DNA of 37,621 bases, from assembly GCA_902797945.1 (NCBI GenBank), contig CADBUU010000080.1, positions 1-37,621 of the forward strand. Direction: 5' to 3'. The DNA comes from an uncultured Eubacteriales bacterium (GTDB taxonomy: Bacteria > Bacillota > Clostridia > Christensenellales > Borkfalkiaceae). Shown piece by piece: positions 22,312-31,128 of the stretch (position 1 is its first letter; each line of letters starts with the position of its first letter). The translations under genes and the position numbers were made by a program. The notes beneath the pieces are model-generated. The model made no database searches and was not told the DNA's origin. It worked only from the letters and a program-made list of their open reading frames with translations.

Positions 22312-23244
22312 ATGACGGAAAAATTATTGAGCGTCGTTTCTCCGGCGTATAACGAAATCGAGGTCCTTCCGCATTTTATCGAAAAGACCGTGGAAGTTCT
22401 CGAAAAAGAAGGAATAAACTACGAGTTGATACTCGTCGACGACGGTTCGACGGACGGAACGGATAAAATCATAAAAAAAGCGAGCGAAGAAAACAAAAGA
22501 ATAAAAGGCGTTGTTTTTTCCCGTAACTTCGGGCAACTTCCCGCCCTTTATTGCGGATTTGCCAAGGCAAAAGGGGACGCCGTAGTTTCTATCGACTGCG
22601 ATTTGCAGGACGACCCGGAAGTCATTCCCGAAATGGTTAAAAAGTGGCAGGAAGGGTTCGACGTCGTTCACGCCGTCCGGACGGATAGAAAAGGGGAGAC
22701 GGCTTTTAAAAAAGGTTCAGCCGAACTCTTTACGTCCGTAGCGAGAAAAACCACGGGATTAAAATTCAAAGAGGGATCGGGAGAGTTTAAACTTTATTCG
22801 TCTAAAGTCGTAAAAACGCTTCTTTCTATGCCCGAAAGAAATAAATATTTGCGCGCGCAGATACCTTGGATCGGTTTTAAAGAAGCGGAAGTTTATTTCG
22901 AAAGACAACCGAGAGAGGCGGGGAATACTAAATACAACGTAAAAAAACTTTTCGCCATAGCCGAAAAAGCAATACTTCCGAATACCGATTTTTTGTTTAA
23001 GGTCGGTTGGATAACCGCTCTATCGGCGGGCTTTTTATCGATTGCCGCTTTTATCGTCTGTATCGTTTTGACTTGTTTGAAAATAAATATTTCTCCCGTT
23101 TATTGGATTTTCCCGACTATCGGACTTGCGCTTTCGATTGTGCTTATAAACAATTCGGTAAGGGACAGATATATCTGGTTTATTTACGACGAAATAAAGA
23201 AACGACCGCTGTTCGTCGTTAAAGAGGAATACGGAGAAGATTGA
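22312..23244 (+). CDS. Family 2 glycosyltransferase with C-terminal membrane helices (polyprenyl-phosphate type)
   Basis: A 310-residue enzyme. The GT-A domain begins LSVVSPAYNEIEVLPHFIE and shows ELILVDDGSTDGT and the metal-binding DCDLQDDP. Two hydrophobic helices near residues 235-257 and 265-285 anchor the C-terminus. This layout is that of GtrB/CsbB/YkcC-like and dolichol-phosphate-mannose-synthase-like enzymes that load a sugar onto undecaprenyl phosphate for surface glycosylation. The ribosome site is AGAGGT. It is divergent from pgcA, which could supply its sugar nucleotide, and is followed one base later by ung. Confidence 0.88.
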   Translation: MTEKLLSVVSPAYNEIEVLPHFIEKTVEVLEKEGINYELILVDDGSTDGTDKIIKKASEENKRIKGVVFSRNFGQLPALYCGFAKAKGDAVVSIDCDLQDDPEVIPEMVKKWQEGFDVVHAVRTDRKGETAFKKGSAELFTSVARKTTGLKFKEGSGEFKLYSSKVVKTLLSMPERNKYLRAQIPWIGFKEAEVYFERQPREAGNTKYNVKKLFAIAEKAILPNTDFLFKVGWITALSAGFLSIAAFIVCIVLTCLKINISPVYWIFPTIGLALSIVLINNSVRDRYIWFIYDEIKKRPLFVVKEEYGED

Positions 23245-23245
23245 T

Positions 23246-23917
23246 ATGGTAAATATAGGAAACGATTGGGACGAAGTCCTATCTCCGCTTTTTAAAAGCG
23301 AAAATTATCTTAAAATACGGGAATTTTTGAAGAGTGAATATTCTCATAAAACGATATATCCGTCTATGTTCGACATCTTCAACGCCTTCAAGGAAACGCC
23401 GTATAGTGAAGTCAAATGCGTGATTTTGGGACAGGACCCATATCACGAGCCCGGACAGGCTCACGGACTGAGTTTTTCGGTTAAAGAGGGAACTAAACTT
23501 CCTCCGTCGCTCGTCAACATCTATAAGGAACTCTATTCGGATATCGGTATCGAACCGTGTGAAAAAGGCGACCTTACGAAATGGGCTAAAGAAGGCGTTT
23601 TGTTGCTTAACACCACTCTTACGGTCGTTCGGGGACTTGCGAACTCCCATAAAGATTGCGGTTGGACGGAGTTTACGGACGGCGTAATAAGGCTTTTGTC
23701 GCAAAGAAAACGCCCTATGGCGTTTATTTTATGGGGGGCTAATGCAAGGAGTAAAAAACAGTTAATCGACCTATCGAGGCACTTCGTCGTTGAAAGCGCT
23801 CACCCGAGCCCGCTTTCGGCATATTCGGGGTTCTTCGGTAGCAGACCTTTTTCGAAAGTCAACGATTTTTTATTGCGCAATGGCGAAAAACCTATAAATT
23901 GGGACTTAAATAATTGA
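23246..23917 (+). CDS. ung: Uracil-DNA glycosylase, family 1
   Basis: A 223-residue family 1 UDG. The water-activating motif VILGQDPYHEPGQAHGLSFSV holds the catalytic Asp (D64). LLLNTTLTV and LWGANARSKKQ follow, and the DNA-intercalating loop HPSPLSAYSGFFGSRPFSK carries the catalytic His. It removes uracil from DNA and starts base-excision repair, complementing dut in this window. It starts one base after the glycosyltransferase stop and shares its promoter. The typA -35 overlaps its stop codon. Confidence 0.96.
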   Translation: MVNIGNDWDEVLSPLFKSENYLKIREFLKSEYSHKTIYPSMFDIFNAFKETPYSEVKCVILGQDPYHEPGQAHGLSFSVKEGTKLPPSLVNIYKELYSDIGIEPCEKGDLTKWAKEGVLLLNTTLTVVRGLANSHKDCGWTEFTDGVIRLLSQRKRPMAFILWGANARSKKQLIDLSRHFVVESAHPSPLSAYSGFFGSRPFSKVNDFLLRNGEKPINWDLNN

Positions 23918-23942
23918 CAAACGCCGACTGAAATTATATAAT
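23914..23942 (+). promoter_or_regulatory. Consensus promoter of typA
   Basis: TTGACA (23914-23919), 17 bp, TATAAT (23937-23942), identical to consensus. The -35 overlaps the ung stop codon at 23915-23917. The leader to the ATG at 23970 is about 20 nt. Confidence 0.85.
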
Positions 23943-23969
23943 ATTCGTTGTGTTATTTTGGAGAAAAAT

Positions 23970-25796
23970 ATGGATACGAGACAAGAAGTAAGAAACATCG
24001 CTATTATCGCTCACGTCGACCACGGTAAAACGACGCTCGTCGACGGACTTTTGAAACAGAACAATATTTTCCGTTCGAACGAAGTCGTTGCGGAAAGAGT
24101 TATGGACAGCGGAGATATTGAGAGAGAAAGGGGAATTACCATTCTCGCAAAAAATACCGCCGTAATTTATAAAAATACGAAGATAAATATTATCGACACT
24201 CCCGGACACGCCGATTTCGGAGGAGAGGTCGAGCGTATTTTGTCTATGGTCGACGGCGTAGTGCTTTTGGTGGACGCTGTCGAAGGGTGTATGCCCCAGA
24301 CGAGATACGTCCTTAAAAAGGCGTTATCACTCAATAAAAAGCCGATAGTTTGCATAAATAAAATAGACAAAGGAGGAGATCTCGACGCAACGATAGACGG
24401 AATAATCAACTTGTTTATCGAACTCGGAGCGAACGACGATCAACTTGACTTCAAGGTCGTTTACGCAAGCGCAAAGCAAGGTTGGGCGACCAAAGACCTC
24501 AACGTAAAAAGCGAAAATATGAATCCCCTTCTCGATACCATTTTGGAAGAGATTCCCGCTCCGCAAGGCGAACTTAACGGACCGTTGCAGGCGATAATAT
24601 GCAACATAGACTACGACGAATACGTCGGCAGGATAGGAATAGGAAGAATAGTTAGGGGTAGCGTAAAAGACGCTCAACCGATAACCGTTATTCATACGGA
24701 CAAGTCTACGACCAATTCGAGAGTGGGAAAACTCTATCAGTTCGAAGGGCTTAAAAGAATAGAGGTTGAAAGCGCCGAAATGGGTGATATTATCGCCGTT
24801 TCGGGTATAGATAAGATAAATATCGGCGAAACGATTTGTTCGCCCGATTGTATACAGCAGTTGCCCTTCGTAGCCATAGACGAGCCTACCGTTTCAATGT
24901 ATTTTATGGTCAACAACAGTCCTTTTGCCGGAAAAGAGGGTAAATACGTCACTTCAAGGCATTTAAGGGCAAGACTTTTTAAAGAAATCGAAACCAACGT
25001 TTCAATGAGAGTCGAAGAGACCGACAGCGCCGATACGTTTAAGGTTTTCGGAAGAGGAGAACTTCATCTTTCGATCCTCATCGAAAATATGAGACGAGAG
25101 GGTTACGAATTCCAGGTTTCCCGCCCGAAAGTTATTTTTAAGGAAATAAACGGCAAAACGCACGAGCCTATGGAAGACCTCGTCGTCGAAGTCCCGAACG
25201 AATACGTCGGGGCGATAATGAATAAACTCGGAGCGAGAAAAGGAGAACTCGTCGATATGACCGCCGACGATAGGGGCGGAACAAAACTCGAATTCAAAAT
25301 TCCCGCGAGATGTCTTTTCGGATACAGAAGCGAAATGCTTACGGATACAAAGGGCTTCGGTATAATGAGCCACGTTTTCGCCGGATACGAAGAGTATAAG
25401 GGAGATATTCTCGGCAGAACGAGAGGAAGTTTAGTTGCGTTTGAAAGCGGTGTTACAACTCAATACGGACTTTTCAACGCACAGGAAAGATGCACTCTTT
25501 TTATCGGGGCGGGCGAAAACGTTTACGAGGGAGAAGTCCTTGGAGAAAATTCGAGAGAGGATGATCTTGCGGTCAACGTCTGTAAACAAAAACACCTTAC
25601 CAACAGCAGAGCGTCAGGAAGCGACGAGGCTTTAAAACTCATTCCTCCCACGATTTTATCTTTGGAGCAATGCCTTGAATTTATTGCCGACGACGAACTC
25701 GTCGAGGTTACGCCCAAGAGTATAAGACTTCGCAAGAAGATACTTCAACACGACCTTCGTATGAAAGAGTGGGCGAAAAACAGAAAATCTGAATAA
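23970..25796 (+). CDS. typA: Translational GTPase TypA/BipA
   Basis: A 608-residue EF-G-like GTPase. G1 AHVDHGKTT (14-22), the switch I region RGITI (54-58), G3 DTPGHADFGGEV (76 on) and G4 NKID are present. Domains II, III and V follow, and the C-terminal TypA-specific domain includes VTPKSIRLRKKIL near the end. It binds the ribosome and supports 50S assembly and growth under stress or cold. The ATG at 23970 lies six bases after GGAG (23960-23963). The TTG at 23958 overlaps that site. Confidence 0.96.
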   Translation: MDTRQEVRNIAIIAHVDHGKTTLVDGLLKQNNIFRSNEVVAERVMDSGDIERERGITILAKNTAVIYKNTKINIIDTPGHADFGGEVERILSMVDGVVLLVDAVEGCMPQTRYVLKKALSLNKKPIVCINKIDKGGDLDATIDGIINLFIELGANDDQLDFKVVYASAKQGWATKDLNVKSENMNPLLDTILEEIPAPQGELNGPLQAIICNIDYDEYVGRIGIGRIVRGSVKDAQPITVIHTDKSTTNSRVGKLYQFEGLKRIEVESAEMGDIIAVSGIDKINIGETICSPDCIQQLPFVAIDEPTVSMYFMVNNSPFAGKEGKYVTSRHLRARLFKEIETNVSMRVEETDSADTFKVFGRGELHLSILIENMRREGYEFQVSRPKVIFKEINGKTHEPMEDLVVEVPNEYVGAIMNKLGARKGELVDMTADDRGGTKLEFKIPARCLFGYRSEMLTDTKGFGIMSHVFAGYEEYKGDILGRTRGSLVAFESGVTTQYGLFNAQERCTLFIGAGENVYEGEVLGENSREDDLAVNVCKQKHLTNSRASGSDEALKLIPPTILSLEQCLEFIADDELVEVTPKSIRLRKKILQHDLRMKEWAKNRKSE

Positions 25797-25819
25797 AAAA
25801 GGCGGTTATCGCTGTAATA

Positions 25820-25860
25820 TATGCGTCGGGGCGGAGAAAATTTCTCCGCCCCGACGCATA
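25820..25860. terminator. Long GC-rich perfect hairpin between convergent genes
   Basis: A perfect 20-nt inverted repeat: 25820-25839 pairs with 25841-25860. In practice the AAAATTT centre forms the loop. It lies between typA and the minus-strand histidine kinase gene. There is no T tract on either side. Position and outer bases (ATGCG...CGCAT) resemble the hairpin at 11190-11230. Confidence 0.6.
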
Positions 25861-25892
25861 GTCGTATCTGCAATTATAAAAAATCAAACCAT

Positions 25893-26927
25893 TTAGTCGA
25901 CGCTCAGTTTAAGAGTAAATTCGCTCCCTTTTCCGACTTCGCTGTCTACCGATATTTCTCCTCCGATTTTTTCTGTGATTTTTTTGACGAGCGCAAGACC
26001 TAATCCGTTTCCTTCAGTGGAACGAGAGGAGTCGCCCTGATAAAACTTATCGAAAACGTGTTTTTTTATCTCTTCGTCGATGCCGATACCCGAATCTTTT
26101 ACGGCTATTATCGCTTTATTTCCTTCTTGTTTAAGCGTTACCGATATATATCCTTTTTCGGTAAATTTTATTGCGTTGGATAAAAGGTTGTTTACCGCGA
26201 TCTCGACGTAAGAAGGATTTCCCGTAAGTGAAATTTCGTCTATGGAACATAATAGGTCGAGTCCTTTTTTTTCAATAATATCCTCAAATGATAAAACGCA
26301 GTTCCGAACGAGTTCCGAAAGGACGAACAGAGTTTTTTCGTCGTTTATTTCGCCGTGTTCGAGCTTGTTGAGTTTAAGCACGTTTGAAACGAGGTCGGAT
26401 AATCTTTTAGAGGCGGAAACGAGTATTTCGACGTATTCTTTTCTCGTTTTCTCGTCGATTTTTTCGCTCGTTAGCATTGTGGCGTAGTTCTGTATTACCG
26501 AAAGAGGATTTTTTATTTCGTGAGATACGTTGGAAACGAAATCGCTTTTAAGTATTTCATTTTGTGACAGTTCCTTTGCCATAAGGTTGATATTTTGCAT
26601 TATCACGTCGTATCTGTCGTATTTATCTATCCTGTGAACGGGCGTGAGCCTGACGTTAAAATCTCCCGACGCTATCCGTTCGGTTGCTTTAAGAATTTGC
26701 TCGGTTGGACGTGAAACCATAATTTTTCTGCGTAAAATGTCTATAAAAACGCAAACCAAAGTCCCGAAAATGACGTTTCCGAGCATACACGCCGCAATCG
26801 AAGGAATGCTTTGTCCTTGGTTTTGAAGAGTGGCGTAGATGAAAACGGAACTCGTCGTTACTCCTGCTATAACTAAAAAAAATCCTATAAAACCCCAAAG
26901 AGTAAAGCCGACGTCGTGTTTTTTCAT
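25893..26927 (-). CDS. Intramembrane-sensing-type histidine kinase
   Basis: A 344-residue kinase. Two membrane helices near 10-35 and 38-62 have only a short loop between them, so a large external sensor is absent. A HAMP region (ERIASGDFNVRL) leads to the H-box FVSNVSHEIKNPLSVIQNYA, the N-box VNNLLSNAIKFTEKG, the G1 box DSGIGIDEEI, the F-box FYQGDSSRS and the G2 box GNGLGLALVKKI. Such kinases beside ABC transporters often sense through the transporter. The start overlaps the regulator stop (ATGA), and the gene is last in a six-gene operon read from 31102. Confidence 0.93.
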   Translation of the reverse strand: MKKHDVGFTLWGFIGFFLVIAGVTTSSVFIYATLQNQGQSIPSIAACMLGNVIFGTLVCVFIDILRRKIMVSRPTEQILKATERIASGDFNVRLTPVHRIDKYDRYDVIMQNINLMAKELSQNEILKSDFVSNVSHEIKNPLSVIQNYATMLTSEKIDEKTRKEYVEILVSASKRLSDLVSNVLKLNKLEHGEINDEKTLFVLSELVRNCVLSFEDIIEKKGLDLLCSIDEISLTGNPSYVEIAVNNLLSNAIKFTEKGYISVTLKQEGNKAIIAVKDSGIGIDEEIKKHVFDKFYQGDSSRSTEGNGLGLALVKKITEKIGGEISVDSEVGKGSEFTLKLSVD

Positions 26928-27595
26928 TTAAGCACCGCCTTATATCCGAGACCGTGAACGGTCAATATTTCAAAACCGTCGCAACTCTGCGTTTTTTCGC
27001 GAAGTTTGGAAAGATACATATCGACCGAACGAGAACTTGCCGACGAGTCGTAATCCCAAAATTCATTCATAAGTTGCGAGCGAGTAAAAGTTCGCTTCGG
27101 AAAAGATAAAAATTTATACAAAAGGTCGAATTCCCTTACCGTCATTTCGACTTCCTCGCCGTTTATATACGCCGTATGTTCGTCCTTGTCGAGAATAAGG
27201 TTCCCGACCGTAAGTTTTTTATTGGCGTTTATATTCGCTCGCCTTAATATAGCGGAAATCTTAAAATATAATTCCTCTAAGTCAAAAGGTTTTACGACGT
27301 AATCGTCTATGCCGAGCCTGTAACCGAGAGACTTCGAAAACTTGTCGTCGCGAGCGGTGACGAATAAAATCGGGATAAGTTTATTGATTTTTCTGATTTG
27401 TTCCGCAAGCGAAAATCCGTCCGTTACGGGCATCATAACATCTGAGATGATCATATCGAATTTTTCGCTTTCGAAAAGCGAAAACGCTTCGCTTCCGTTG
27501 TAGCAAGAAGTTAACGAATATCCTTTATCGGAAAGATAATCGCGCATTACTTTATTCAGGTCTTTATCGTCTTCCACTATGAGAATTTTTTCCAT
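26924..27595 (-). CDS. OmpR-family response regulator
   Basis: A 223-residue regulator. The receiver domain shows ILIVEDDKD, the phosphoacceptor Asp in ISDVMMPVTDG and the Lys in VVKPFDLEEL. The winged helix ends in MYLSKLREKTQSCDGFEILTVHGLGYKAV. The ATG at 27595 has AGGTG six bases upstream. The GTG at 27604 is part of that site. It overlaps its kinase by four bases and follows two ABC ATPase/permease pairs. It has its own internal promoter and probably binds the 11-bp-period repeat at 31163-31182. Confidence 0.93.
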   Translation of the reverse strand: MEKILIVEDDKDLNKVMRDYLSDKGYSLTSCYNGSEAFSLFESEKFDMIISDVMMPVTDGFSLAEQIRKINKLIPILFVTARDDKFSKSLGYRLGIDDYVVKPFDLEELYFKISAILRRANINANKKLTVGNLILDKDEHTAYINGEEVEMTVREFDLLYKFLSFPKRTFTRSQLMNEFWDYDSSASSRSVDMYLSKLREKTQSCDGFEILTVHGLGYKAVLK

Positions 27596-27613
27596 TTCGT
27601 TCACCTTTTTATA

Positions 27614-27642
27614 ATTTTAACAAATAGAGGTAAAAAAGTAAA
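27614..27642 (-). promoter_or_regulatory. Internal promoter of the second two-component pair
   Basis: On the minus strand, TTTACT (27642-27637), 17 bp, TAAAAT (27619-27614) with TG in place (TGTTAAAAT). The start near 27607 leaves about 12 nt before the ATG, with AGGTG at the very 5' end. Confidence 0.6.
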
Positions 27643-27649
27643 GCGACTG

Positions 27650-27681
27650 AAACGACCGCCGAAAGATTTCGTCGGTCGTTT
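27650..27681 (-). terminator. Hairpin between the ABC genes and the response regulator
   Basis: AAACGACCG (27650-27658) pairs with CGGTCGTTT (27673-27681), with a further CGAA/TTCG helix inside. On the minus strand it follows the second permease and is followed by T-rich sequence, though not an immediate T run. It is probably a partial terminator that separates transporter from regulator levels. Confidence 0.5.
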
Positions 27682-27693
27682 AAGTCTTTGTCG

Positions 27694-28458
27694 TCAGACT
27701 ATATCCGTGTGGTCGAGGATAAATTTACTGCTCAATCCGCCGCAGAATGCGAATATTATACCGCCTGCAAGACAGAGAAATAAATTTATTATACCCGAGT
27801 TTAATGGAGTCATCATAGGTATCGTCGGAAATAGAAGCGCGCTTAAAGCGAGAGAACCGAGTATCGAAAGCCAGGTCTTTTGCTTTGCGAAAACGCTTAT
27901 CAAAAGGTCTATTGACGAAAAAAGAGGAAGAAGGGCTATTTTGGAAAGCATACAAAAAATCAATCCGGTTACGCTTGTGTTGGTAAGTTCGAAGGAAAGT
28001 CCCGCTATTTTGCCGCCGACTATCGCTCCCAAAAAATAAGCGATGAAAGTAAGAGCTCCCGAAAACGAAAGAAGCAGGATTTTGGATAGGACGTATTCTC
28101 CCTTTTTATGTCTTATGGCGAATATGTTTTTGGCGTAGCCGCTTTTGAATTCCTCCGACACGAAGATTCCTACGAGAACGGACGTAAGAAAAAACAAAAG
28201 GTTGATATTCATCATCGACGTAATATCCATCGCCGTTGCGCCTTCTTCGCTTACTGACGATATCGATTGCCAGACGGAAGTAAATATTAAAGTAGACTCT
28301 TCTCCTCCGTTTAGCGTCGTCATTACGAGAATTAGGACGGGGAGGGAGAAAGAAACGCCGATTAAAACGTATAATAGGGGAGAGGCGAAGAGCCTTAAAA
28401 AATCTACTGAAAGCATACTTTTGAGTTTTTTCGGCTTAGTTCTGTCGTATTTTACCAT
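27694..28458 (-). CDS. ABC-2-type permease, second pair
   Basis: A 254-residue protein with about six hydrophobic segments. After a charged start it reads MLSVDFLRLFASPLLYVLIGVSF, very like the first permease (MLGVDFYRLLHTPVFYIFLAISA), and shares EFKSGYAKNIF with the other's DYRSGYVKQLF. It is the membrane half of an exporter of the BcrB/lantibiotic-immunity kind, working with the ATPase whose gene it overlaps by 7 bp. The substrate is unknown. Antimicrobial peptide or bacitracin resistance is the usual role of such operons. Confidence 0.82.
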   Translation of the reverse strand: MVKYDRTKPKKLKSMLSVDFLRLFASPLLYVLIGVSFSLPVLILVMTTLNGGEESTLIFTSVWQSISSVSEEGATAMDITSMMNINLLFFLTSVLVGIFVSEEFKSGYAKNIFAIRHKKGEYVLSKILLLSFSGALTFIAYFLGAIVGGKIAGLSFELTNTSVTGLIFCMLSKIALLPLFSSIDLLISVFAKQKTWLSILGSLALSALLFPTIPMMTPLNSGIINLFLCLAGGIIFAFCGGLSSKFILDHTDIV

Positions 28459-29360
28459 ATTTCATTTTCTCCTTTTTTCATAAGGTCGATATAATATTCT
28501 TCGAGAGAAATTTTTTCTGTCGTAACTTCCTCGACCTTGATTCCGTGTTTAAAAAGATAATTAACCGTTTCTTCGGGGCTTGCGTCGCCGTATATGCGCA
28601 AGAAATTATCTTTTCGGGTTACTTTTATGTATTTTTCCGAAAGTAAATTTTCAGCCGAATTTAAATCGAGAGGTTTTATGGCGACGTATTTCGGACACTC
28701 TCTTTCGAGTTCTTCCGCAGTTACTTGCTTTATCATTTTGCCTCGTCTTATTATTCCGTAGTGAGTGGCTATTTTTTCGAGTTCTCCCAAAATGTGAGAG
28801 GAAATAATTACCGAACATTTCTTTTTTAGTGTTAAGTCGGTAAGGACTTCTCTCATTATTCTTATTCCGTCTGCGTCAAGCCCGTTTATGGGTTCGTCGA
28901 GAATAAGAAGGGCAGGGTTTCCGAGAAGAGCCATTGCTATTCCTACTCTCTGTTTCATTCCGAGAGAACAATTGCGGAATTTGTTGGAAGCGGAACCTTC
29001 CATTCTGACGAGTTTTAACGCTTCGGCGACTTTTTCTTTTGGATTTCTAAGCGAAATATTCGCCGCCTGTATCATCATATTTTGCCATACGCTTAAATTC
29101 GGGAAACACCCCGGCGTTTCTATAAGACAGCCGATTTTATGGCGGACATCCTCGTCGGAAAGGTCTTTTCCGAATAACTTTATTTGTCCGTTGTTTGGGC
29201 GCATAAGACCGCATATTATTTTTTCGGTCGTCGATTTGCCGCTTCCGTTTTCTCCGATAAAGCCGTAGATCGCGCCTTCGGGAACTACCATATCAAGACC
29301 TGAAACGGCTTTTTTTTGCCCGAAAAATTTACTTAAATTGTGTATTTCAACCGCATTCAT
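28452..29360 (-). CDS. ABC transporter ATPase, second pair (BcrA-like)
   Basis: A 302-residue ATPase: Walker A FIGENGSGKSTTEK, a Q-loop region LIETPGCFP, signature CSLGMKQRVGIAMALLG, Walker B LLILDEPINGLD and the switch His in ISSHILGELEKIATHYG. The C-terminal extension of about 80 residues ending in LEEYYIDLM is typical of BcrA/NatA-type ATPases. It is a close paralogue of the ATPase at 30197-31102, with whole motif blocks identical, so the ATPase/permease pair was duplicated in tandem. It follows the first permease by 10 bp. Confidence 0.93.
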   Translation of the reverse strand: MNAVEIHNLSKFFGQKKAVSGLDMVVPEGAIYGFIGENGSGKSTTEKIICGLMRPNNGQIKLFGKDLSDEDVRHKIGCLIETPGCFPNLSVWQNMMIQAANISLRNPKEKVAEALKLVRMEGSASNKFRNCSLGMKQRVGIAMALLGNPALLILDEPINGLDADGIRIMREVLTDLTLKKKCSVIISSHILGELEKIATHYGIIRRGKMIKQVTAEELERECPKYVAIKPLDLNSAENLLSEKYIKVTRKDNFLRIYGDASPEETVNYLFKHGIKVEEVTTEKISLEEYYIDLMKKGENEIW

Positions 29361-29370
29361 AATAGTCTCC

Positions 29371-30195
29371 TTAATAAACGTCGCTTTTCGATAATATTAC
29401 TGAACCTAAAAAGGCGTAGAAAATAAACCATACTATAGATACGATAGCGCCGCTAAAAAACGCTGTGACGGAACTTCCGAGACAGGCGTATACCGACGAG
29501 CCGTATAAAAACAAGTTTAACAGCGAAGAATTTCCGACTATCGCCGCCGCCCCTATTACGGGTATTCCCGTTCCGATAAAGAAAGACAAGGCTATCGCTA
29601 TGCCGAAATGCTTTCTTAATATTACGTTGATAAACGTATAAAGTCCCGCCCAGCCGAGCGAAAGGATCATTTTCGATAATATCGAAATTAGCAAAGACGA
29701 AACGTTAACTTCGAACGACGTTCCCGACAAAATTCCGGAGAATACCGTTCCTATAATGTAAGTAACGCACATACAAGTCATTGAAAATGCGCCCGTAAGC
29801 GATTTTGAAAGCATATAGTCCTGTTTTTGGGGGTGAGTGGTAAAAAGTTGTTTGACGTAACCGCTTCTGTAATCGTGTCCTATAAATATTGAAATCATTA
29901 TTCCGCCGAATATAAACACCATATTCATATTTGCATAATCGGCTATGTCGTTCACGACGTATAAAGGTTGTTTTGCCGCTATCATCTGCCACGTTTCGGT
30001 GTAAAGAGGTTTAGCGATTTCTCCTTCCTGAGACATTCCCGTCATCGATAAAACCATTGCCGGAATTATCGCCGATATTGCAAGAAAAATATAAAAGACG
30101 GGAGTGTGCAAAAGTCTGTAAAAATCAACTCCGAGCATCCTTTTTAGCCTTTCGATAAAAGAGGGTTTGTCAAATATTATCTGATTTTGGTCCAT
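29371..30195 (-). CDS. ABC-2-type permease, first pair
   Basis: A 274-residue membrane protein with about six hydrophobic segments and a soluble N-terminal lead of about 20 residues. It is related to the permease at 27694-28458 along its length but more diverged than the ATPases are from each other, suggesting that the permeases have adapted to different substrates or now form a heterodimer. It begins one base after the ATPase stop. Confidence 0.82.
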   Translation of the reverse strand: MDQNQIIFDKPSFIERLKRMLGVDFYRLLHTPVFYIFLAISAIIPAMVLSMTGMSQEGEIAKPLYTETWQMIAAKQPLYVVNDIADYANMNMVFIFGGIMISIFIGHDYRSGYVKQLFTTHPQKQDYMLSKSLTGAFSMTCMCVTYIIGTVFSGILSGTSFEVNVSSLLISILSKMILSLGWAGLYTFINVILRKHFGIAIALSFFIGTGIPVIGAAAIVGNSSLLNLFLYGSSVYACLGSSVTAFFSGAIVSIVWFIFYAFLGSVILSKSDVY

Positions 30196-30196
30196 A

Positions 30197-31102
30197 TCAA
30201 CATTTCTCCTTTCGGCTCATAACGTCTAAATAGTATTCTTCGAGCCTTATTTTGTTTTTTTTGAGATATTTAATCCGAATTCCGTTTGAAAGTAAATATT
30301 CGGCTATATCGCTCGACGCCTCGTCACCGTAAACCCGCAACTTTCCGTAGTCGTCCGAAACCGCTCCGTCGTATTTCAGCGATAGAAATTTTATCGCTTT
30401 TTTGTTGTCGTCGCATTCGACTAAAATATAAGATTTGGAAGTCCTTTTCATTTCATTCGCCGATATTTCCCGTATCAGTTTTCCTTGCTTGATTATTCCG
30501 TAGTGAGTGGCTATTTTTTCAAGTTCTCCGAAAACGTGAGAGGAAATAAGAACTGTCGAGCCGTAAGTTGCGGTTATATCGGTAAGTATTTCCCGCATTA
30601 TTCTCATTCCGTCGGCGTCAAGCCCGTTTATGGGTTCGTCGAGGATAAGAAGGGCGGGGCTTCCGAGAAGAGCCATTGCTATCCCTACTCTTTGTTTCAT
30701 TCCGAGAGAACAGTTTTTGAATTTTATTTGCGCGTCTTTTTCCATTCTTACGATTTTTAAAACTCTGTTTATCTCTTCGTCGGAATTTTTGAGTCCAAGG
30801 TTTATCGCTTGCATTTTTAAATTATTATAGACGCTTGAATTGGGAAAACAGCCTGCGTTTTCAATGAGCGCGCCGACTTTTGCCCTGACGCCTGCGTCGC
30901 GGTAATCCTTCCCGAACAGTTTTATTGTTCCTCCGTCGGGAACGAGATGACCGCAAATGAGTTTTTCGGTCGTCGATTTGCCGCTTCCGTTTTCTCCGAT
31001 AAATCCGTAAATGCTTCCTACCGGAACTTTCATCGTAAGTCCGTCGACGGCGCGTAGACCTTTAAAACTTTTTGTAAGATCCTTTATTTCTATTGCGAAC
31101 AT
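30197..31102 (-). CDS. ABC transporter ATPase, first pair (BcrA-like)
   Basis: A 301-residue ATPase and first gene of the minus-strand operon. Walker A FIGENGSGKSTTEKL, signature CSLGMKQRVGIAMALLG, Walker B LLILDEPINGLD and the switch His in ISSHVFGELEKI are intact. The C-terminal domain ends IRLEEYYLDVMSRKEKC. GGAGG at about 31109-31113 on the minus strand is a strong ribosome site. The gene order (ATPase, permease, ATPase, permease, regulator, kinase) points to a peptide-antibiotic sensing and export module. Confidence 0.93.
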   Translation of the reverse strand: MFAIEIKDLTKSFKGLRAVDGLTMKVPVGSIYGFIGENGSGKSTTEKLICGHLVPDGGTIKLFGKDYRDAGVRAKVGALIENAGCFPNSSVYNNLKMQAINLGLKNSDEEINRVLKIVRMEKDAQIKFKNCSLGMKQRVGIAMALLGSPALLILDEPINGLDADGMRIMREILTDITATYGSTVLISSHVFGELEKIATHYGIIKQGKLIREISANEMKRTSKSYILVECDDNKKAIKFLSLKYDGAVSDDYGKLRVYGDEASSDIAEYLLSNGIRIKYLKKNKIRLEEYYLDVMSRKEKC

Positions 31103-31128
31103 TTTGCTCCTCCTTTTTTTACGCCTTT

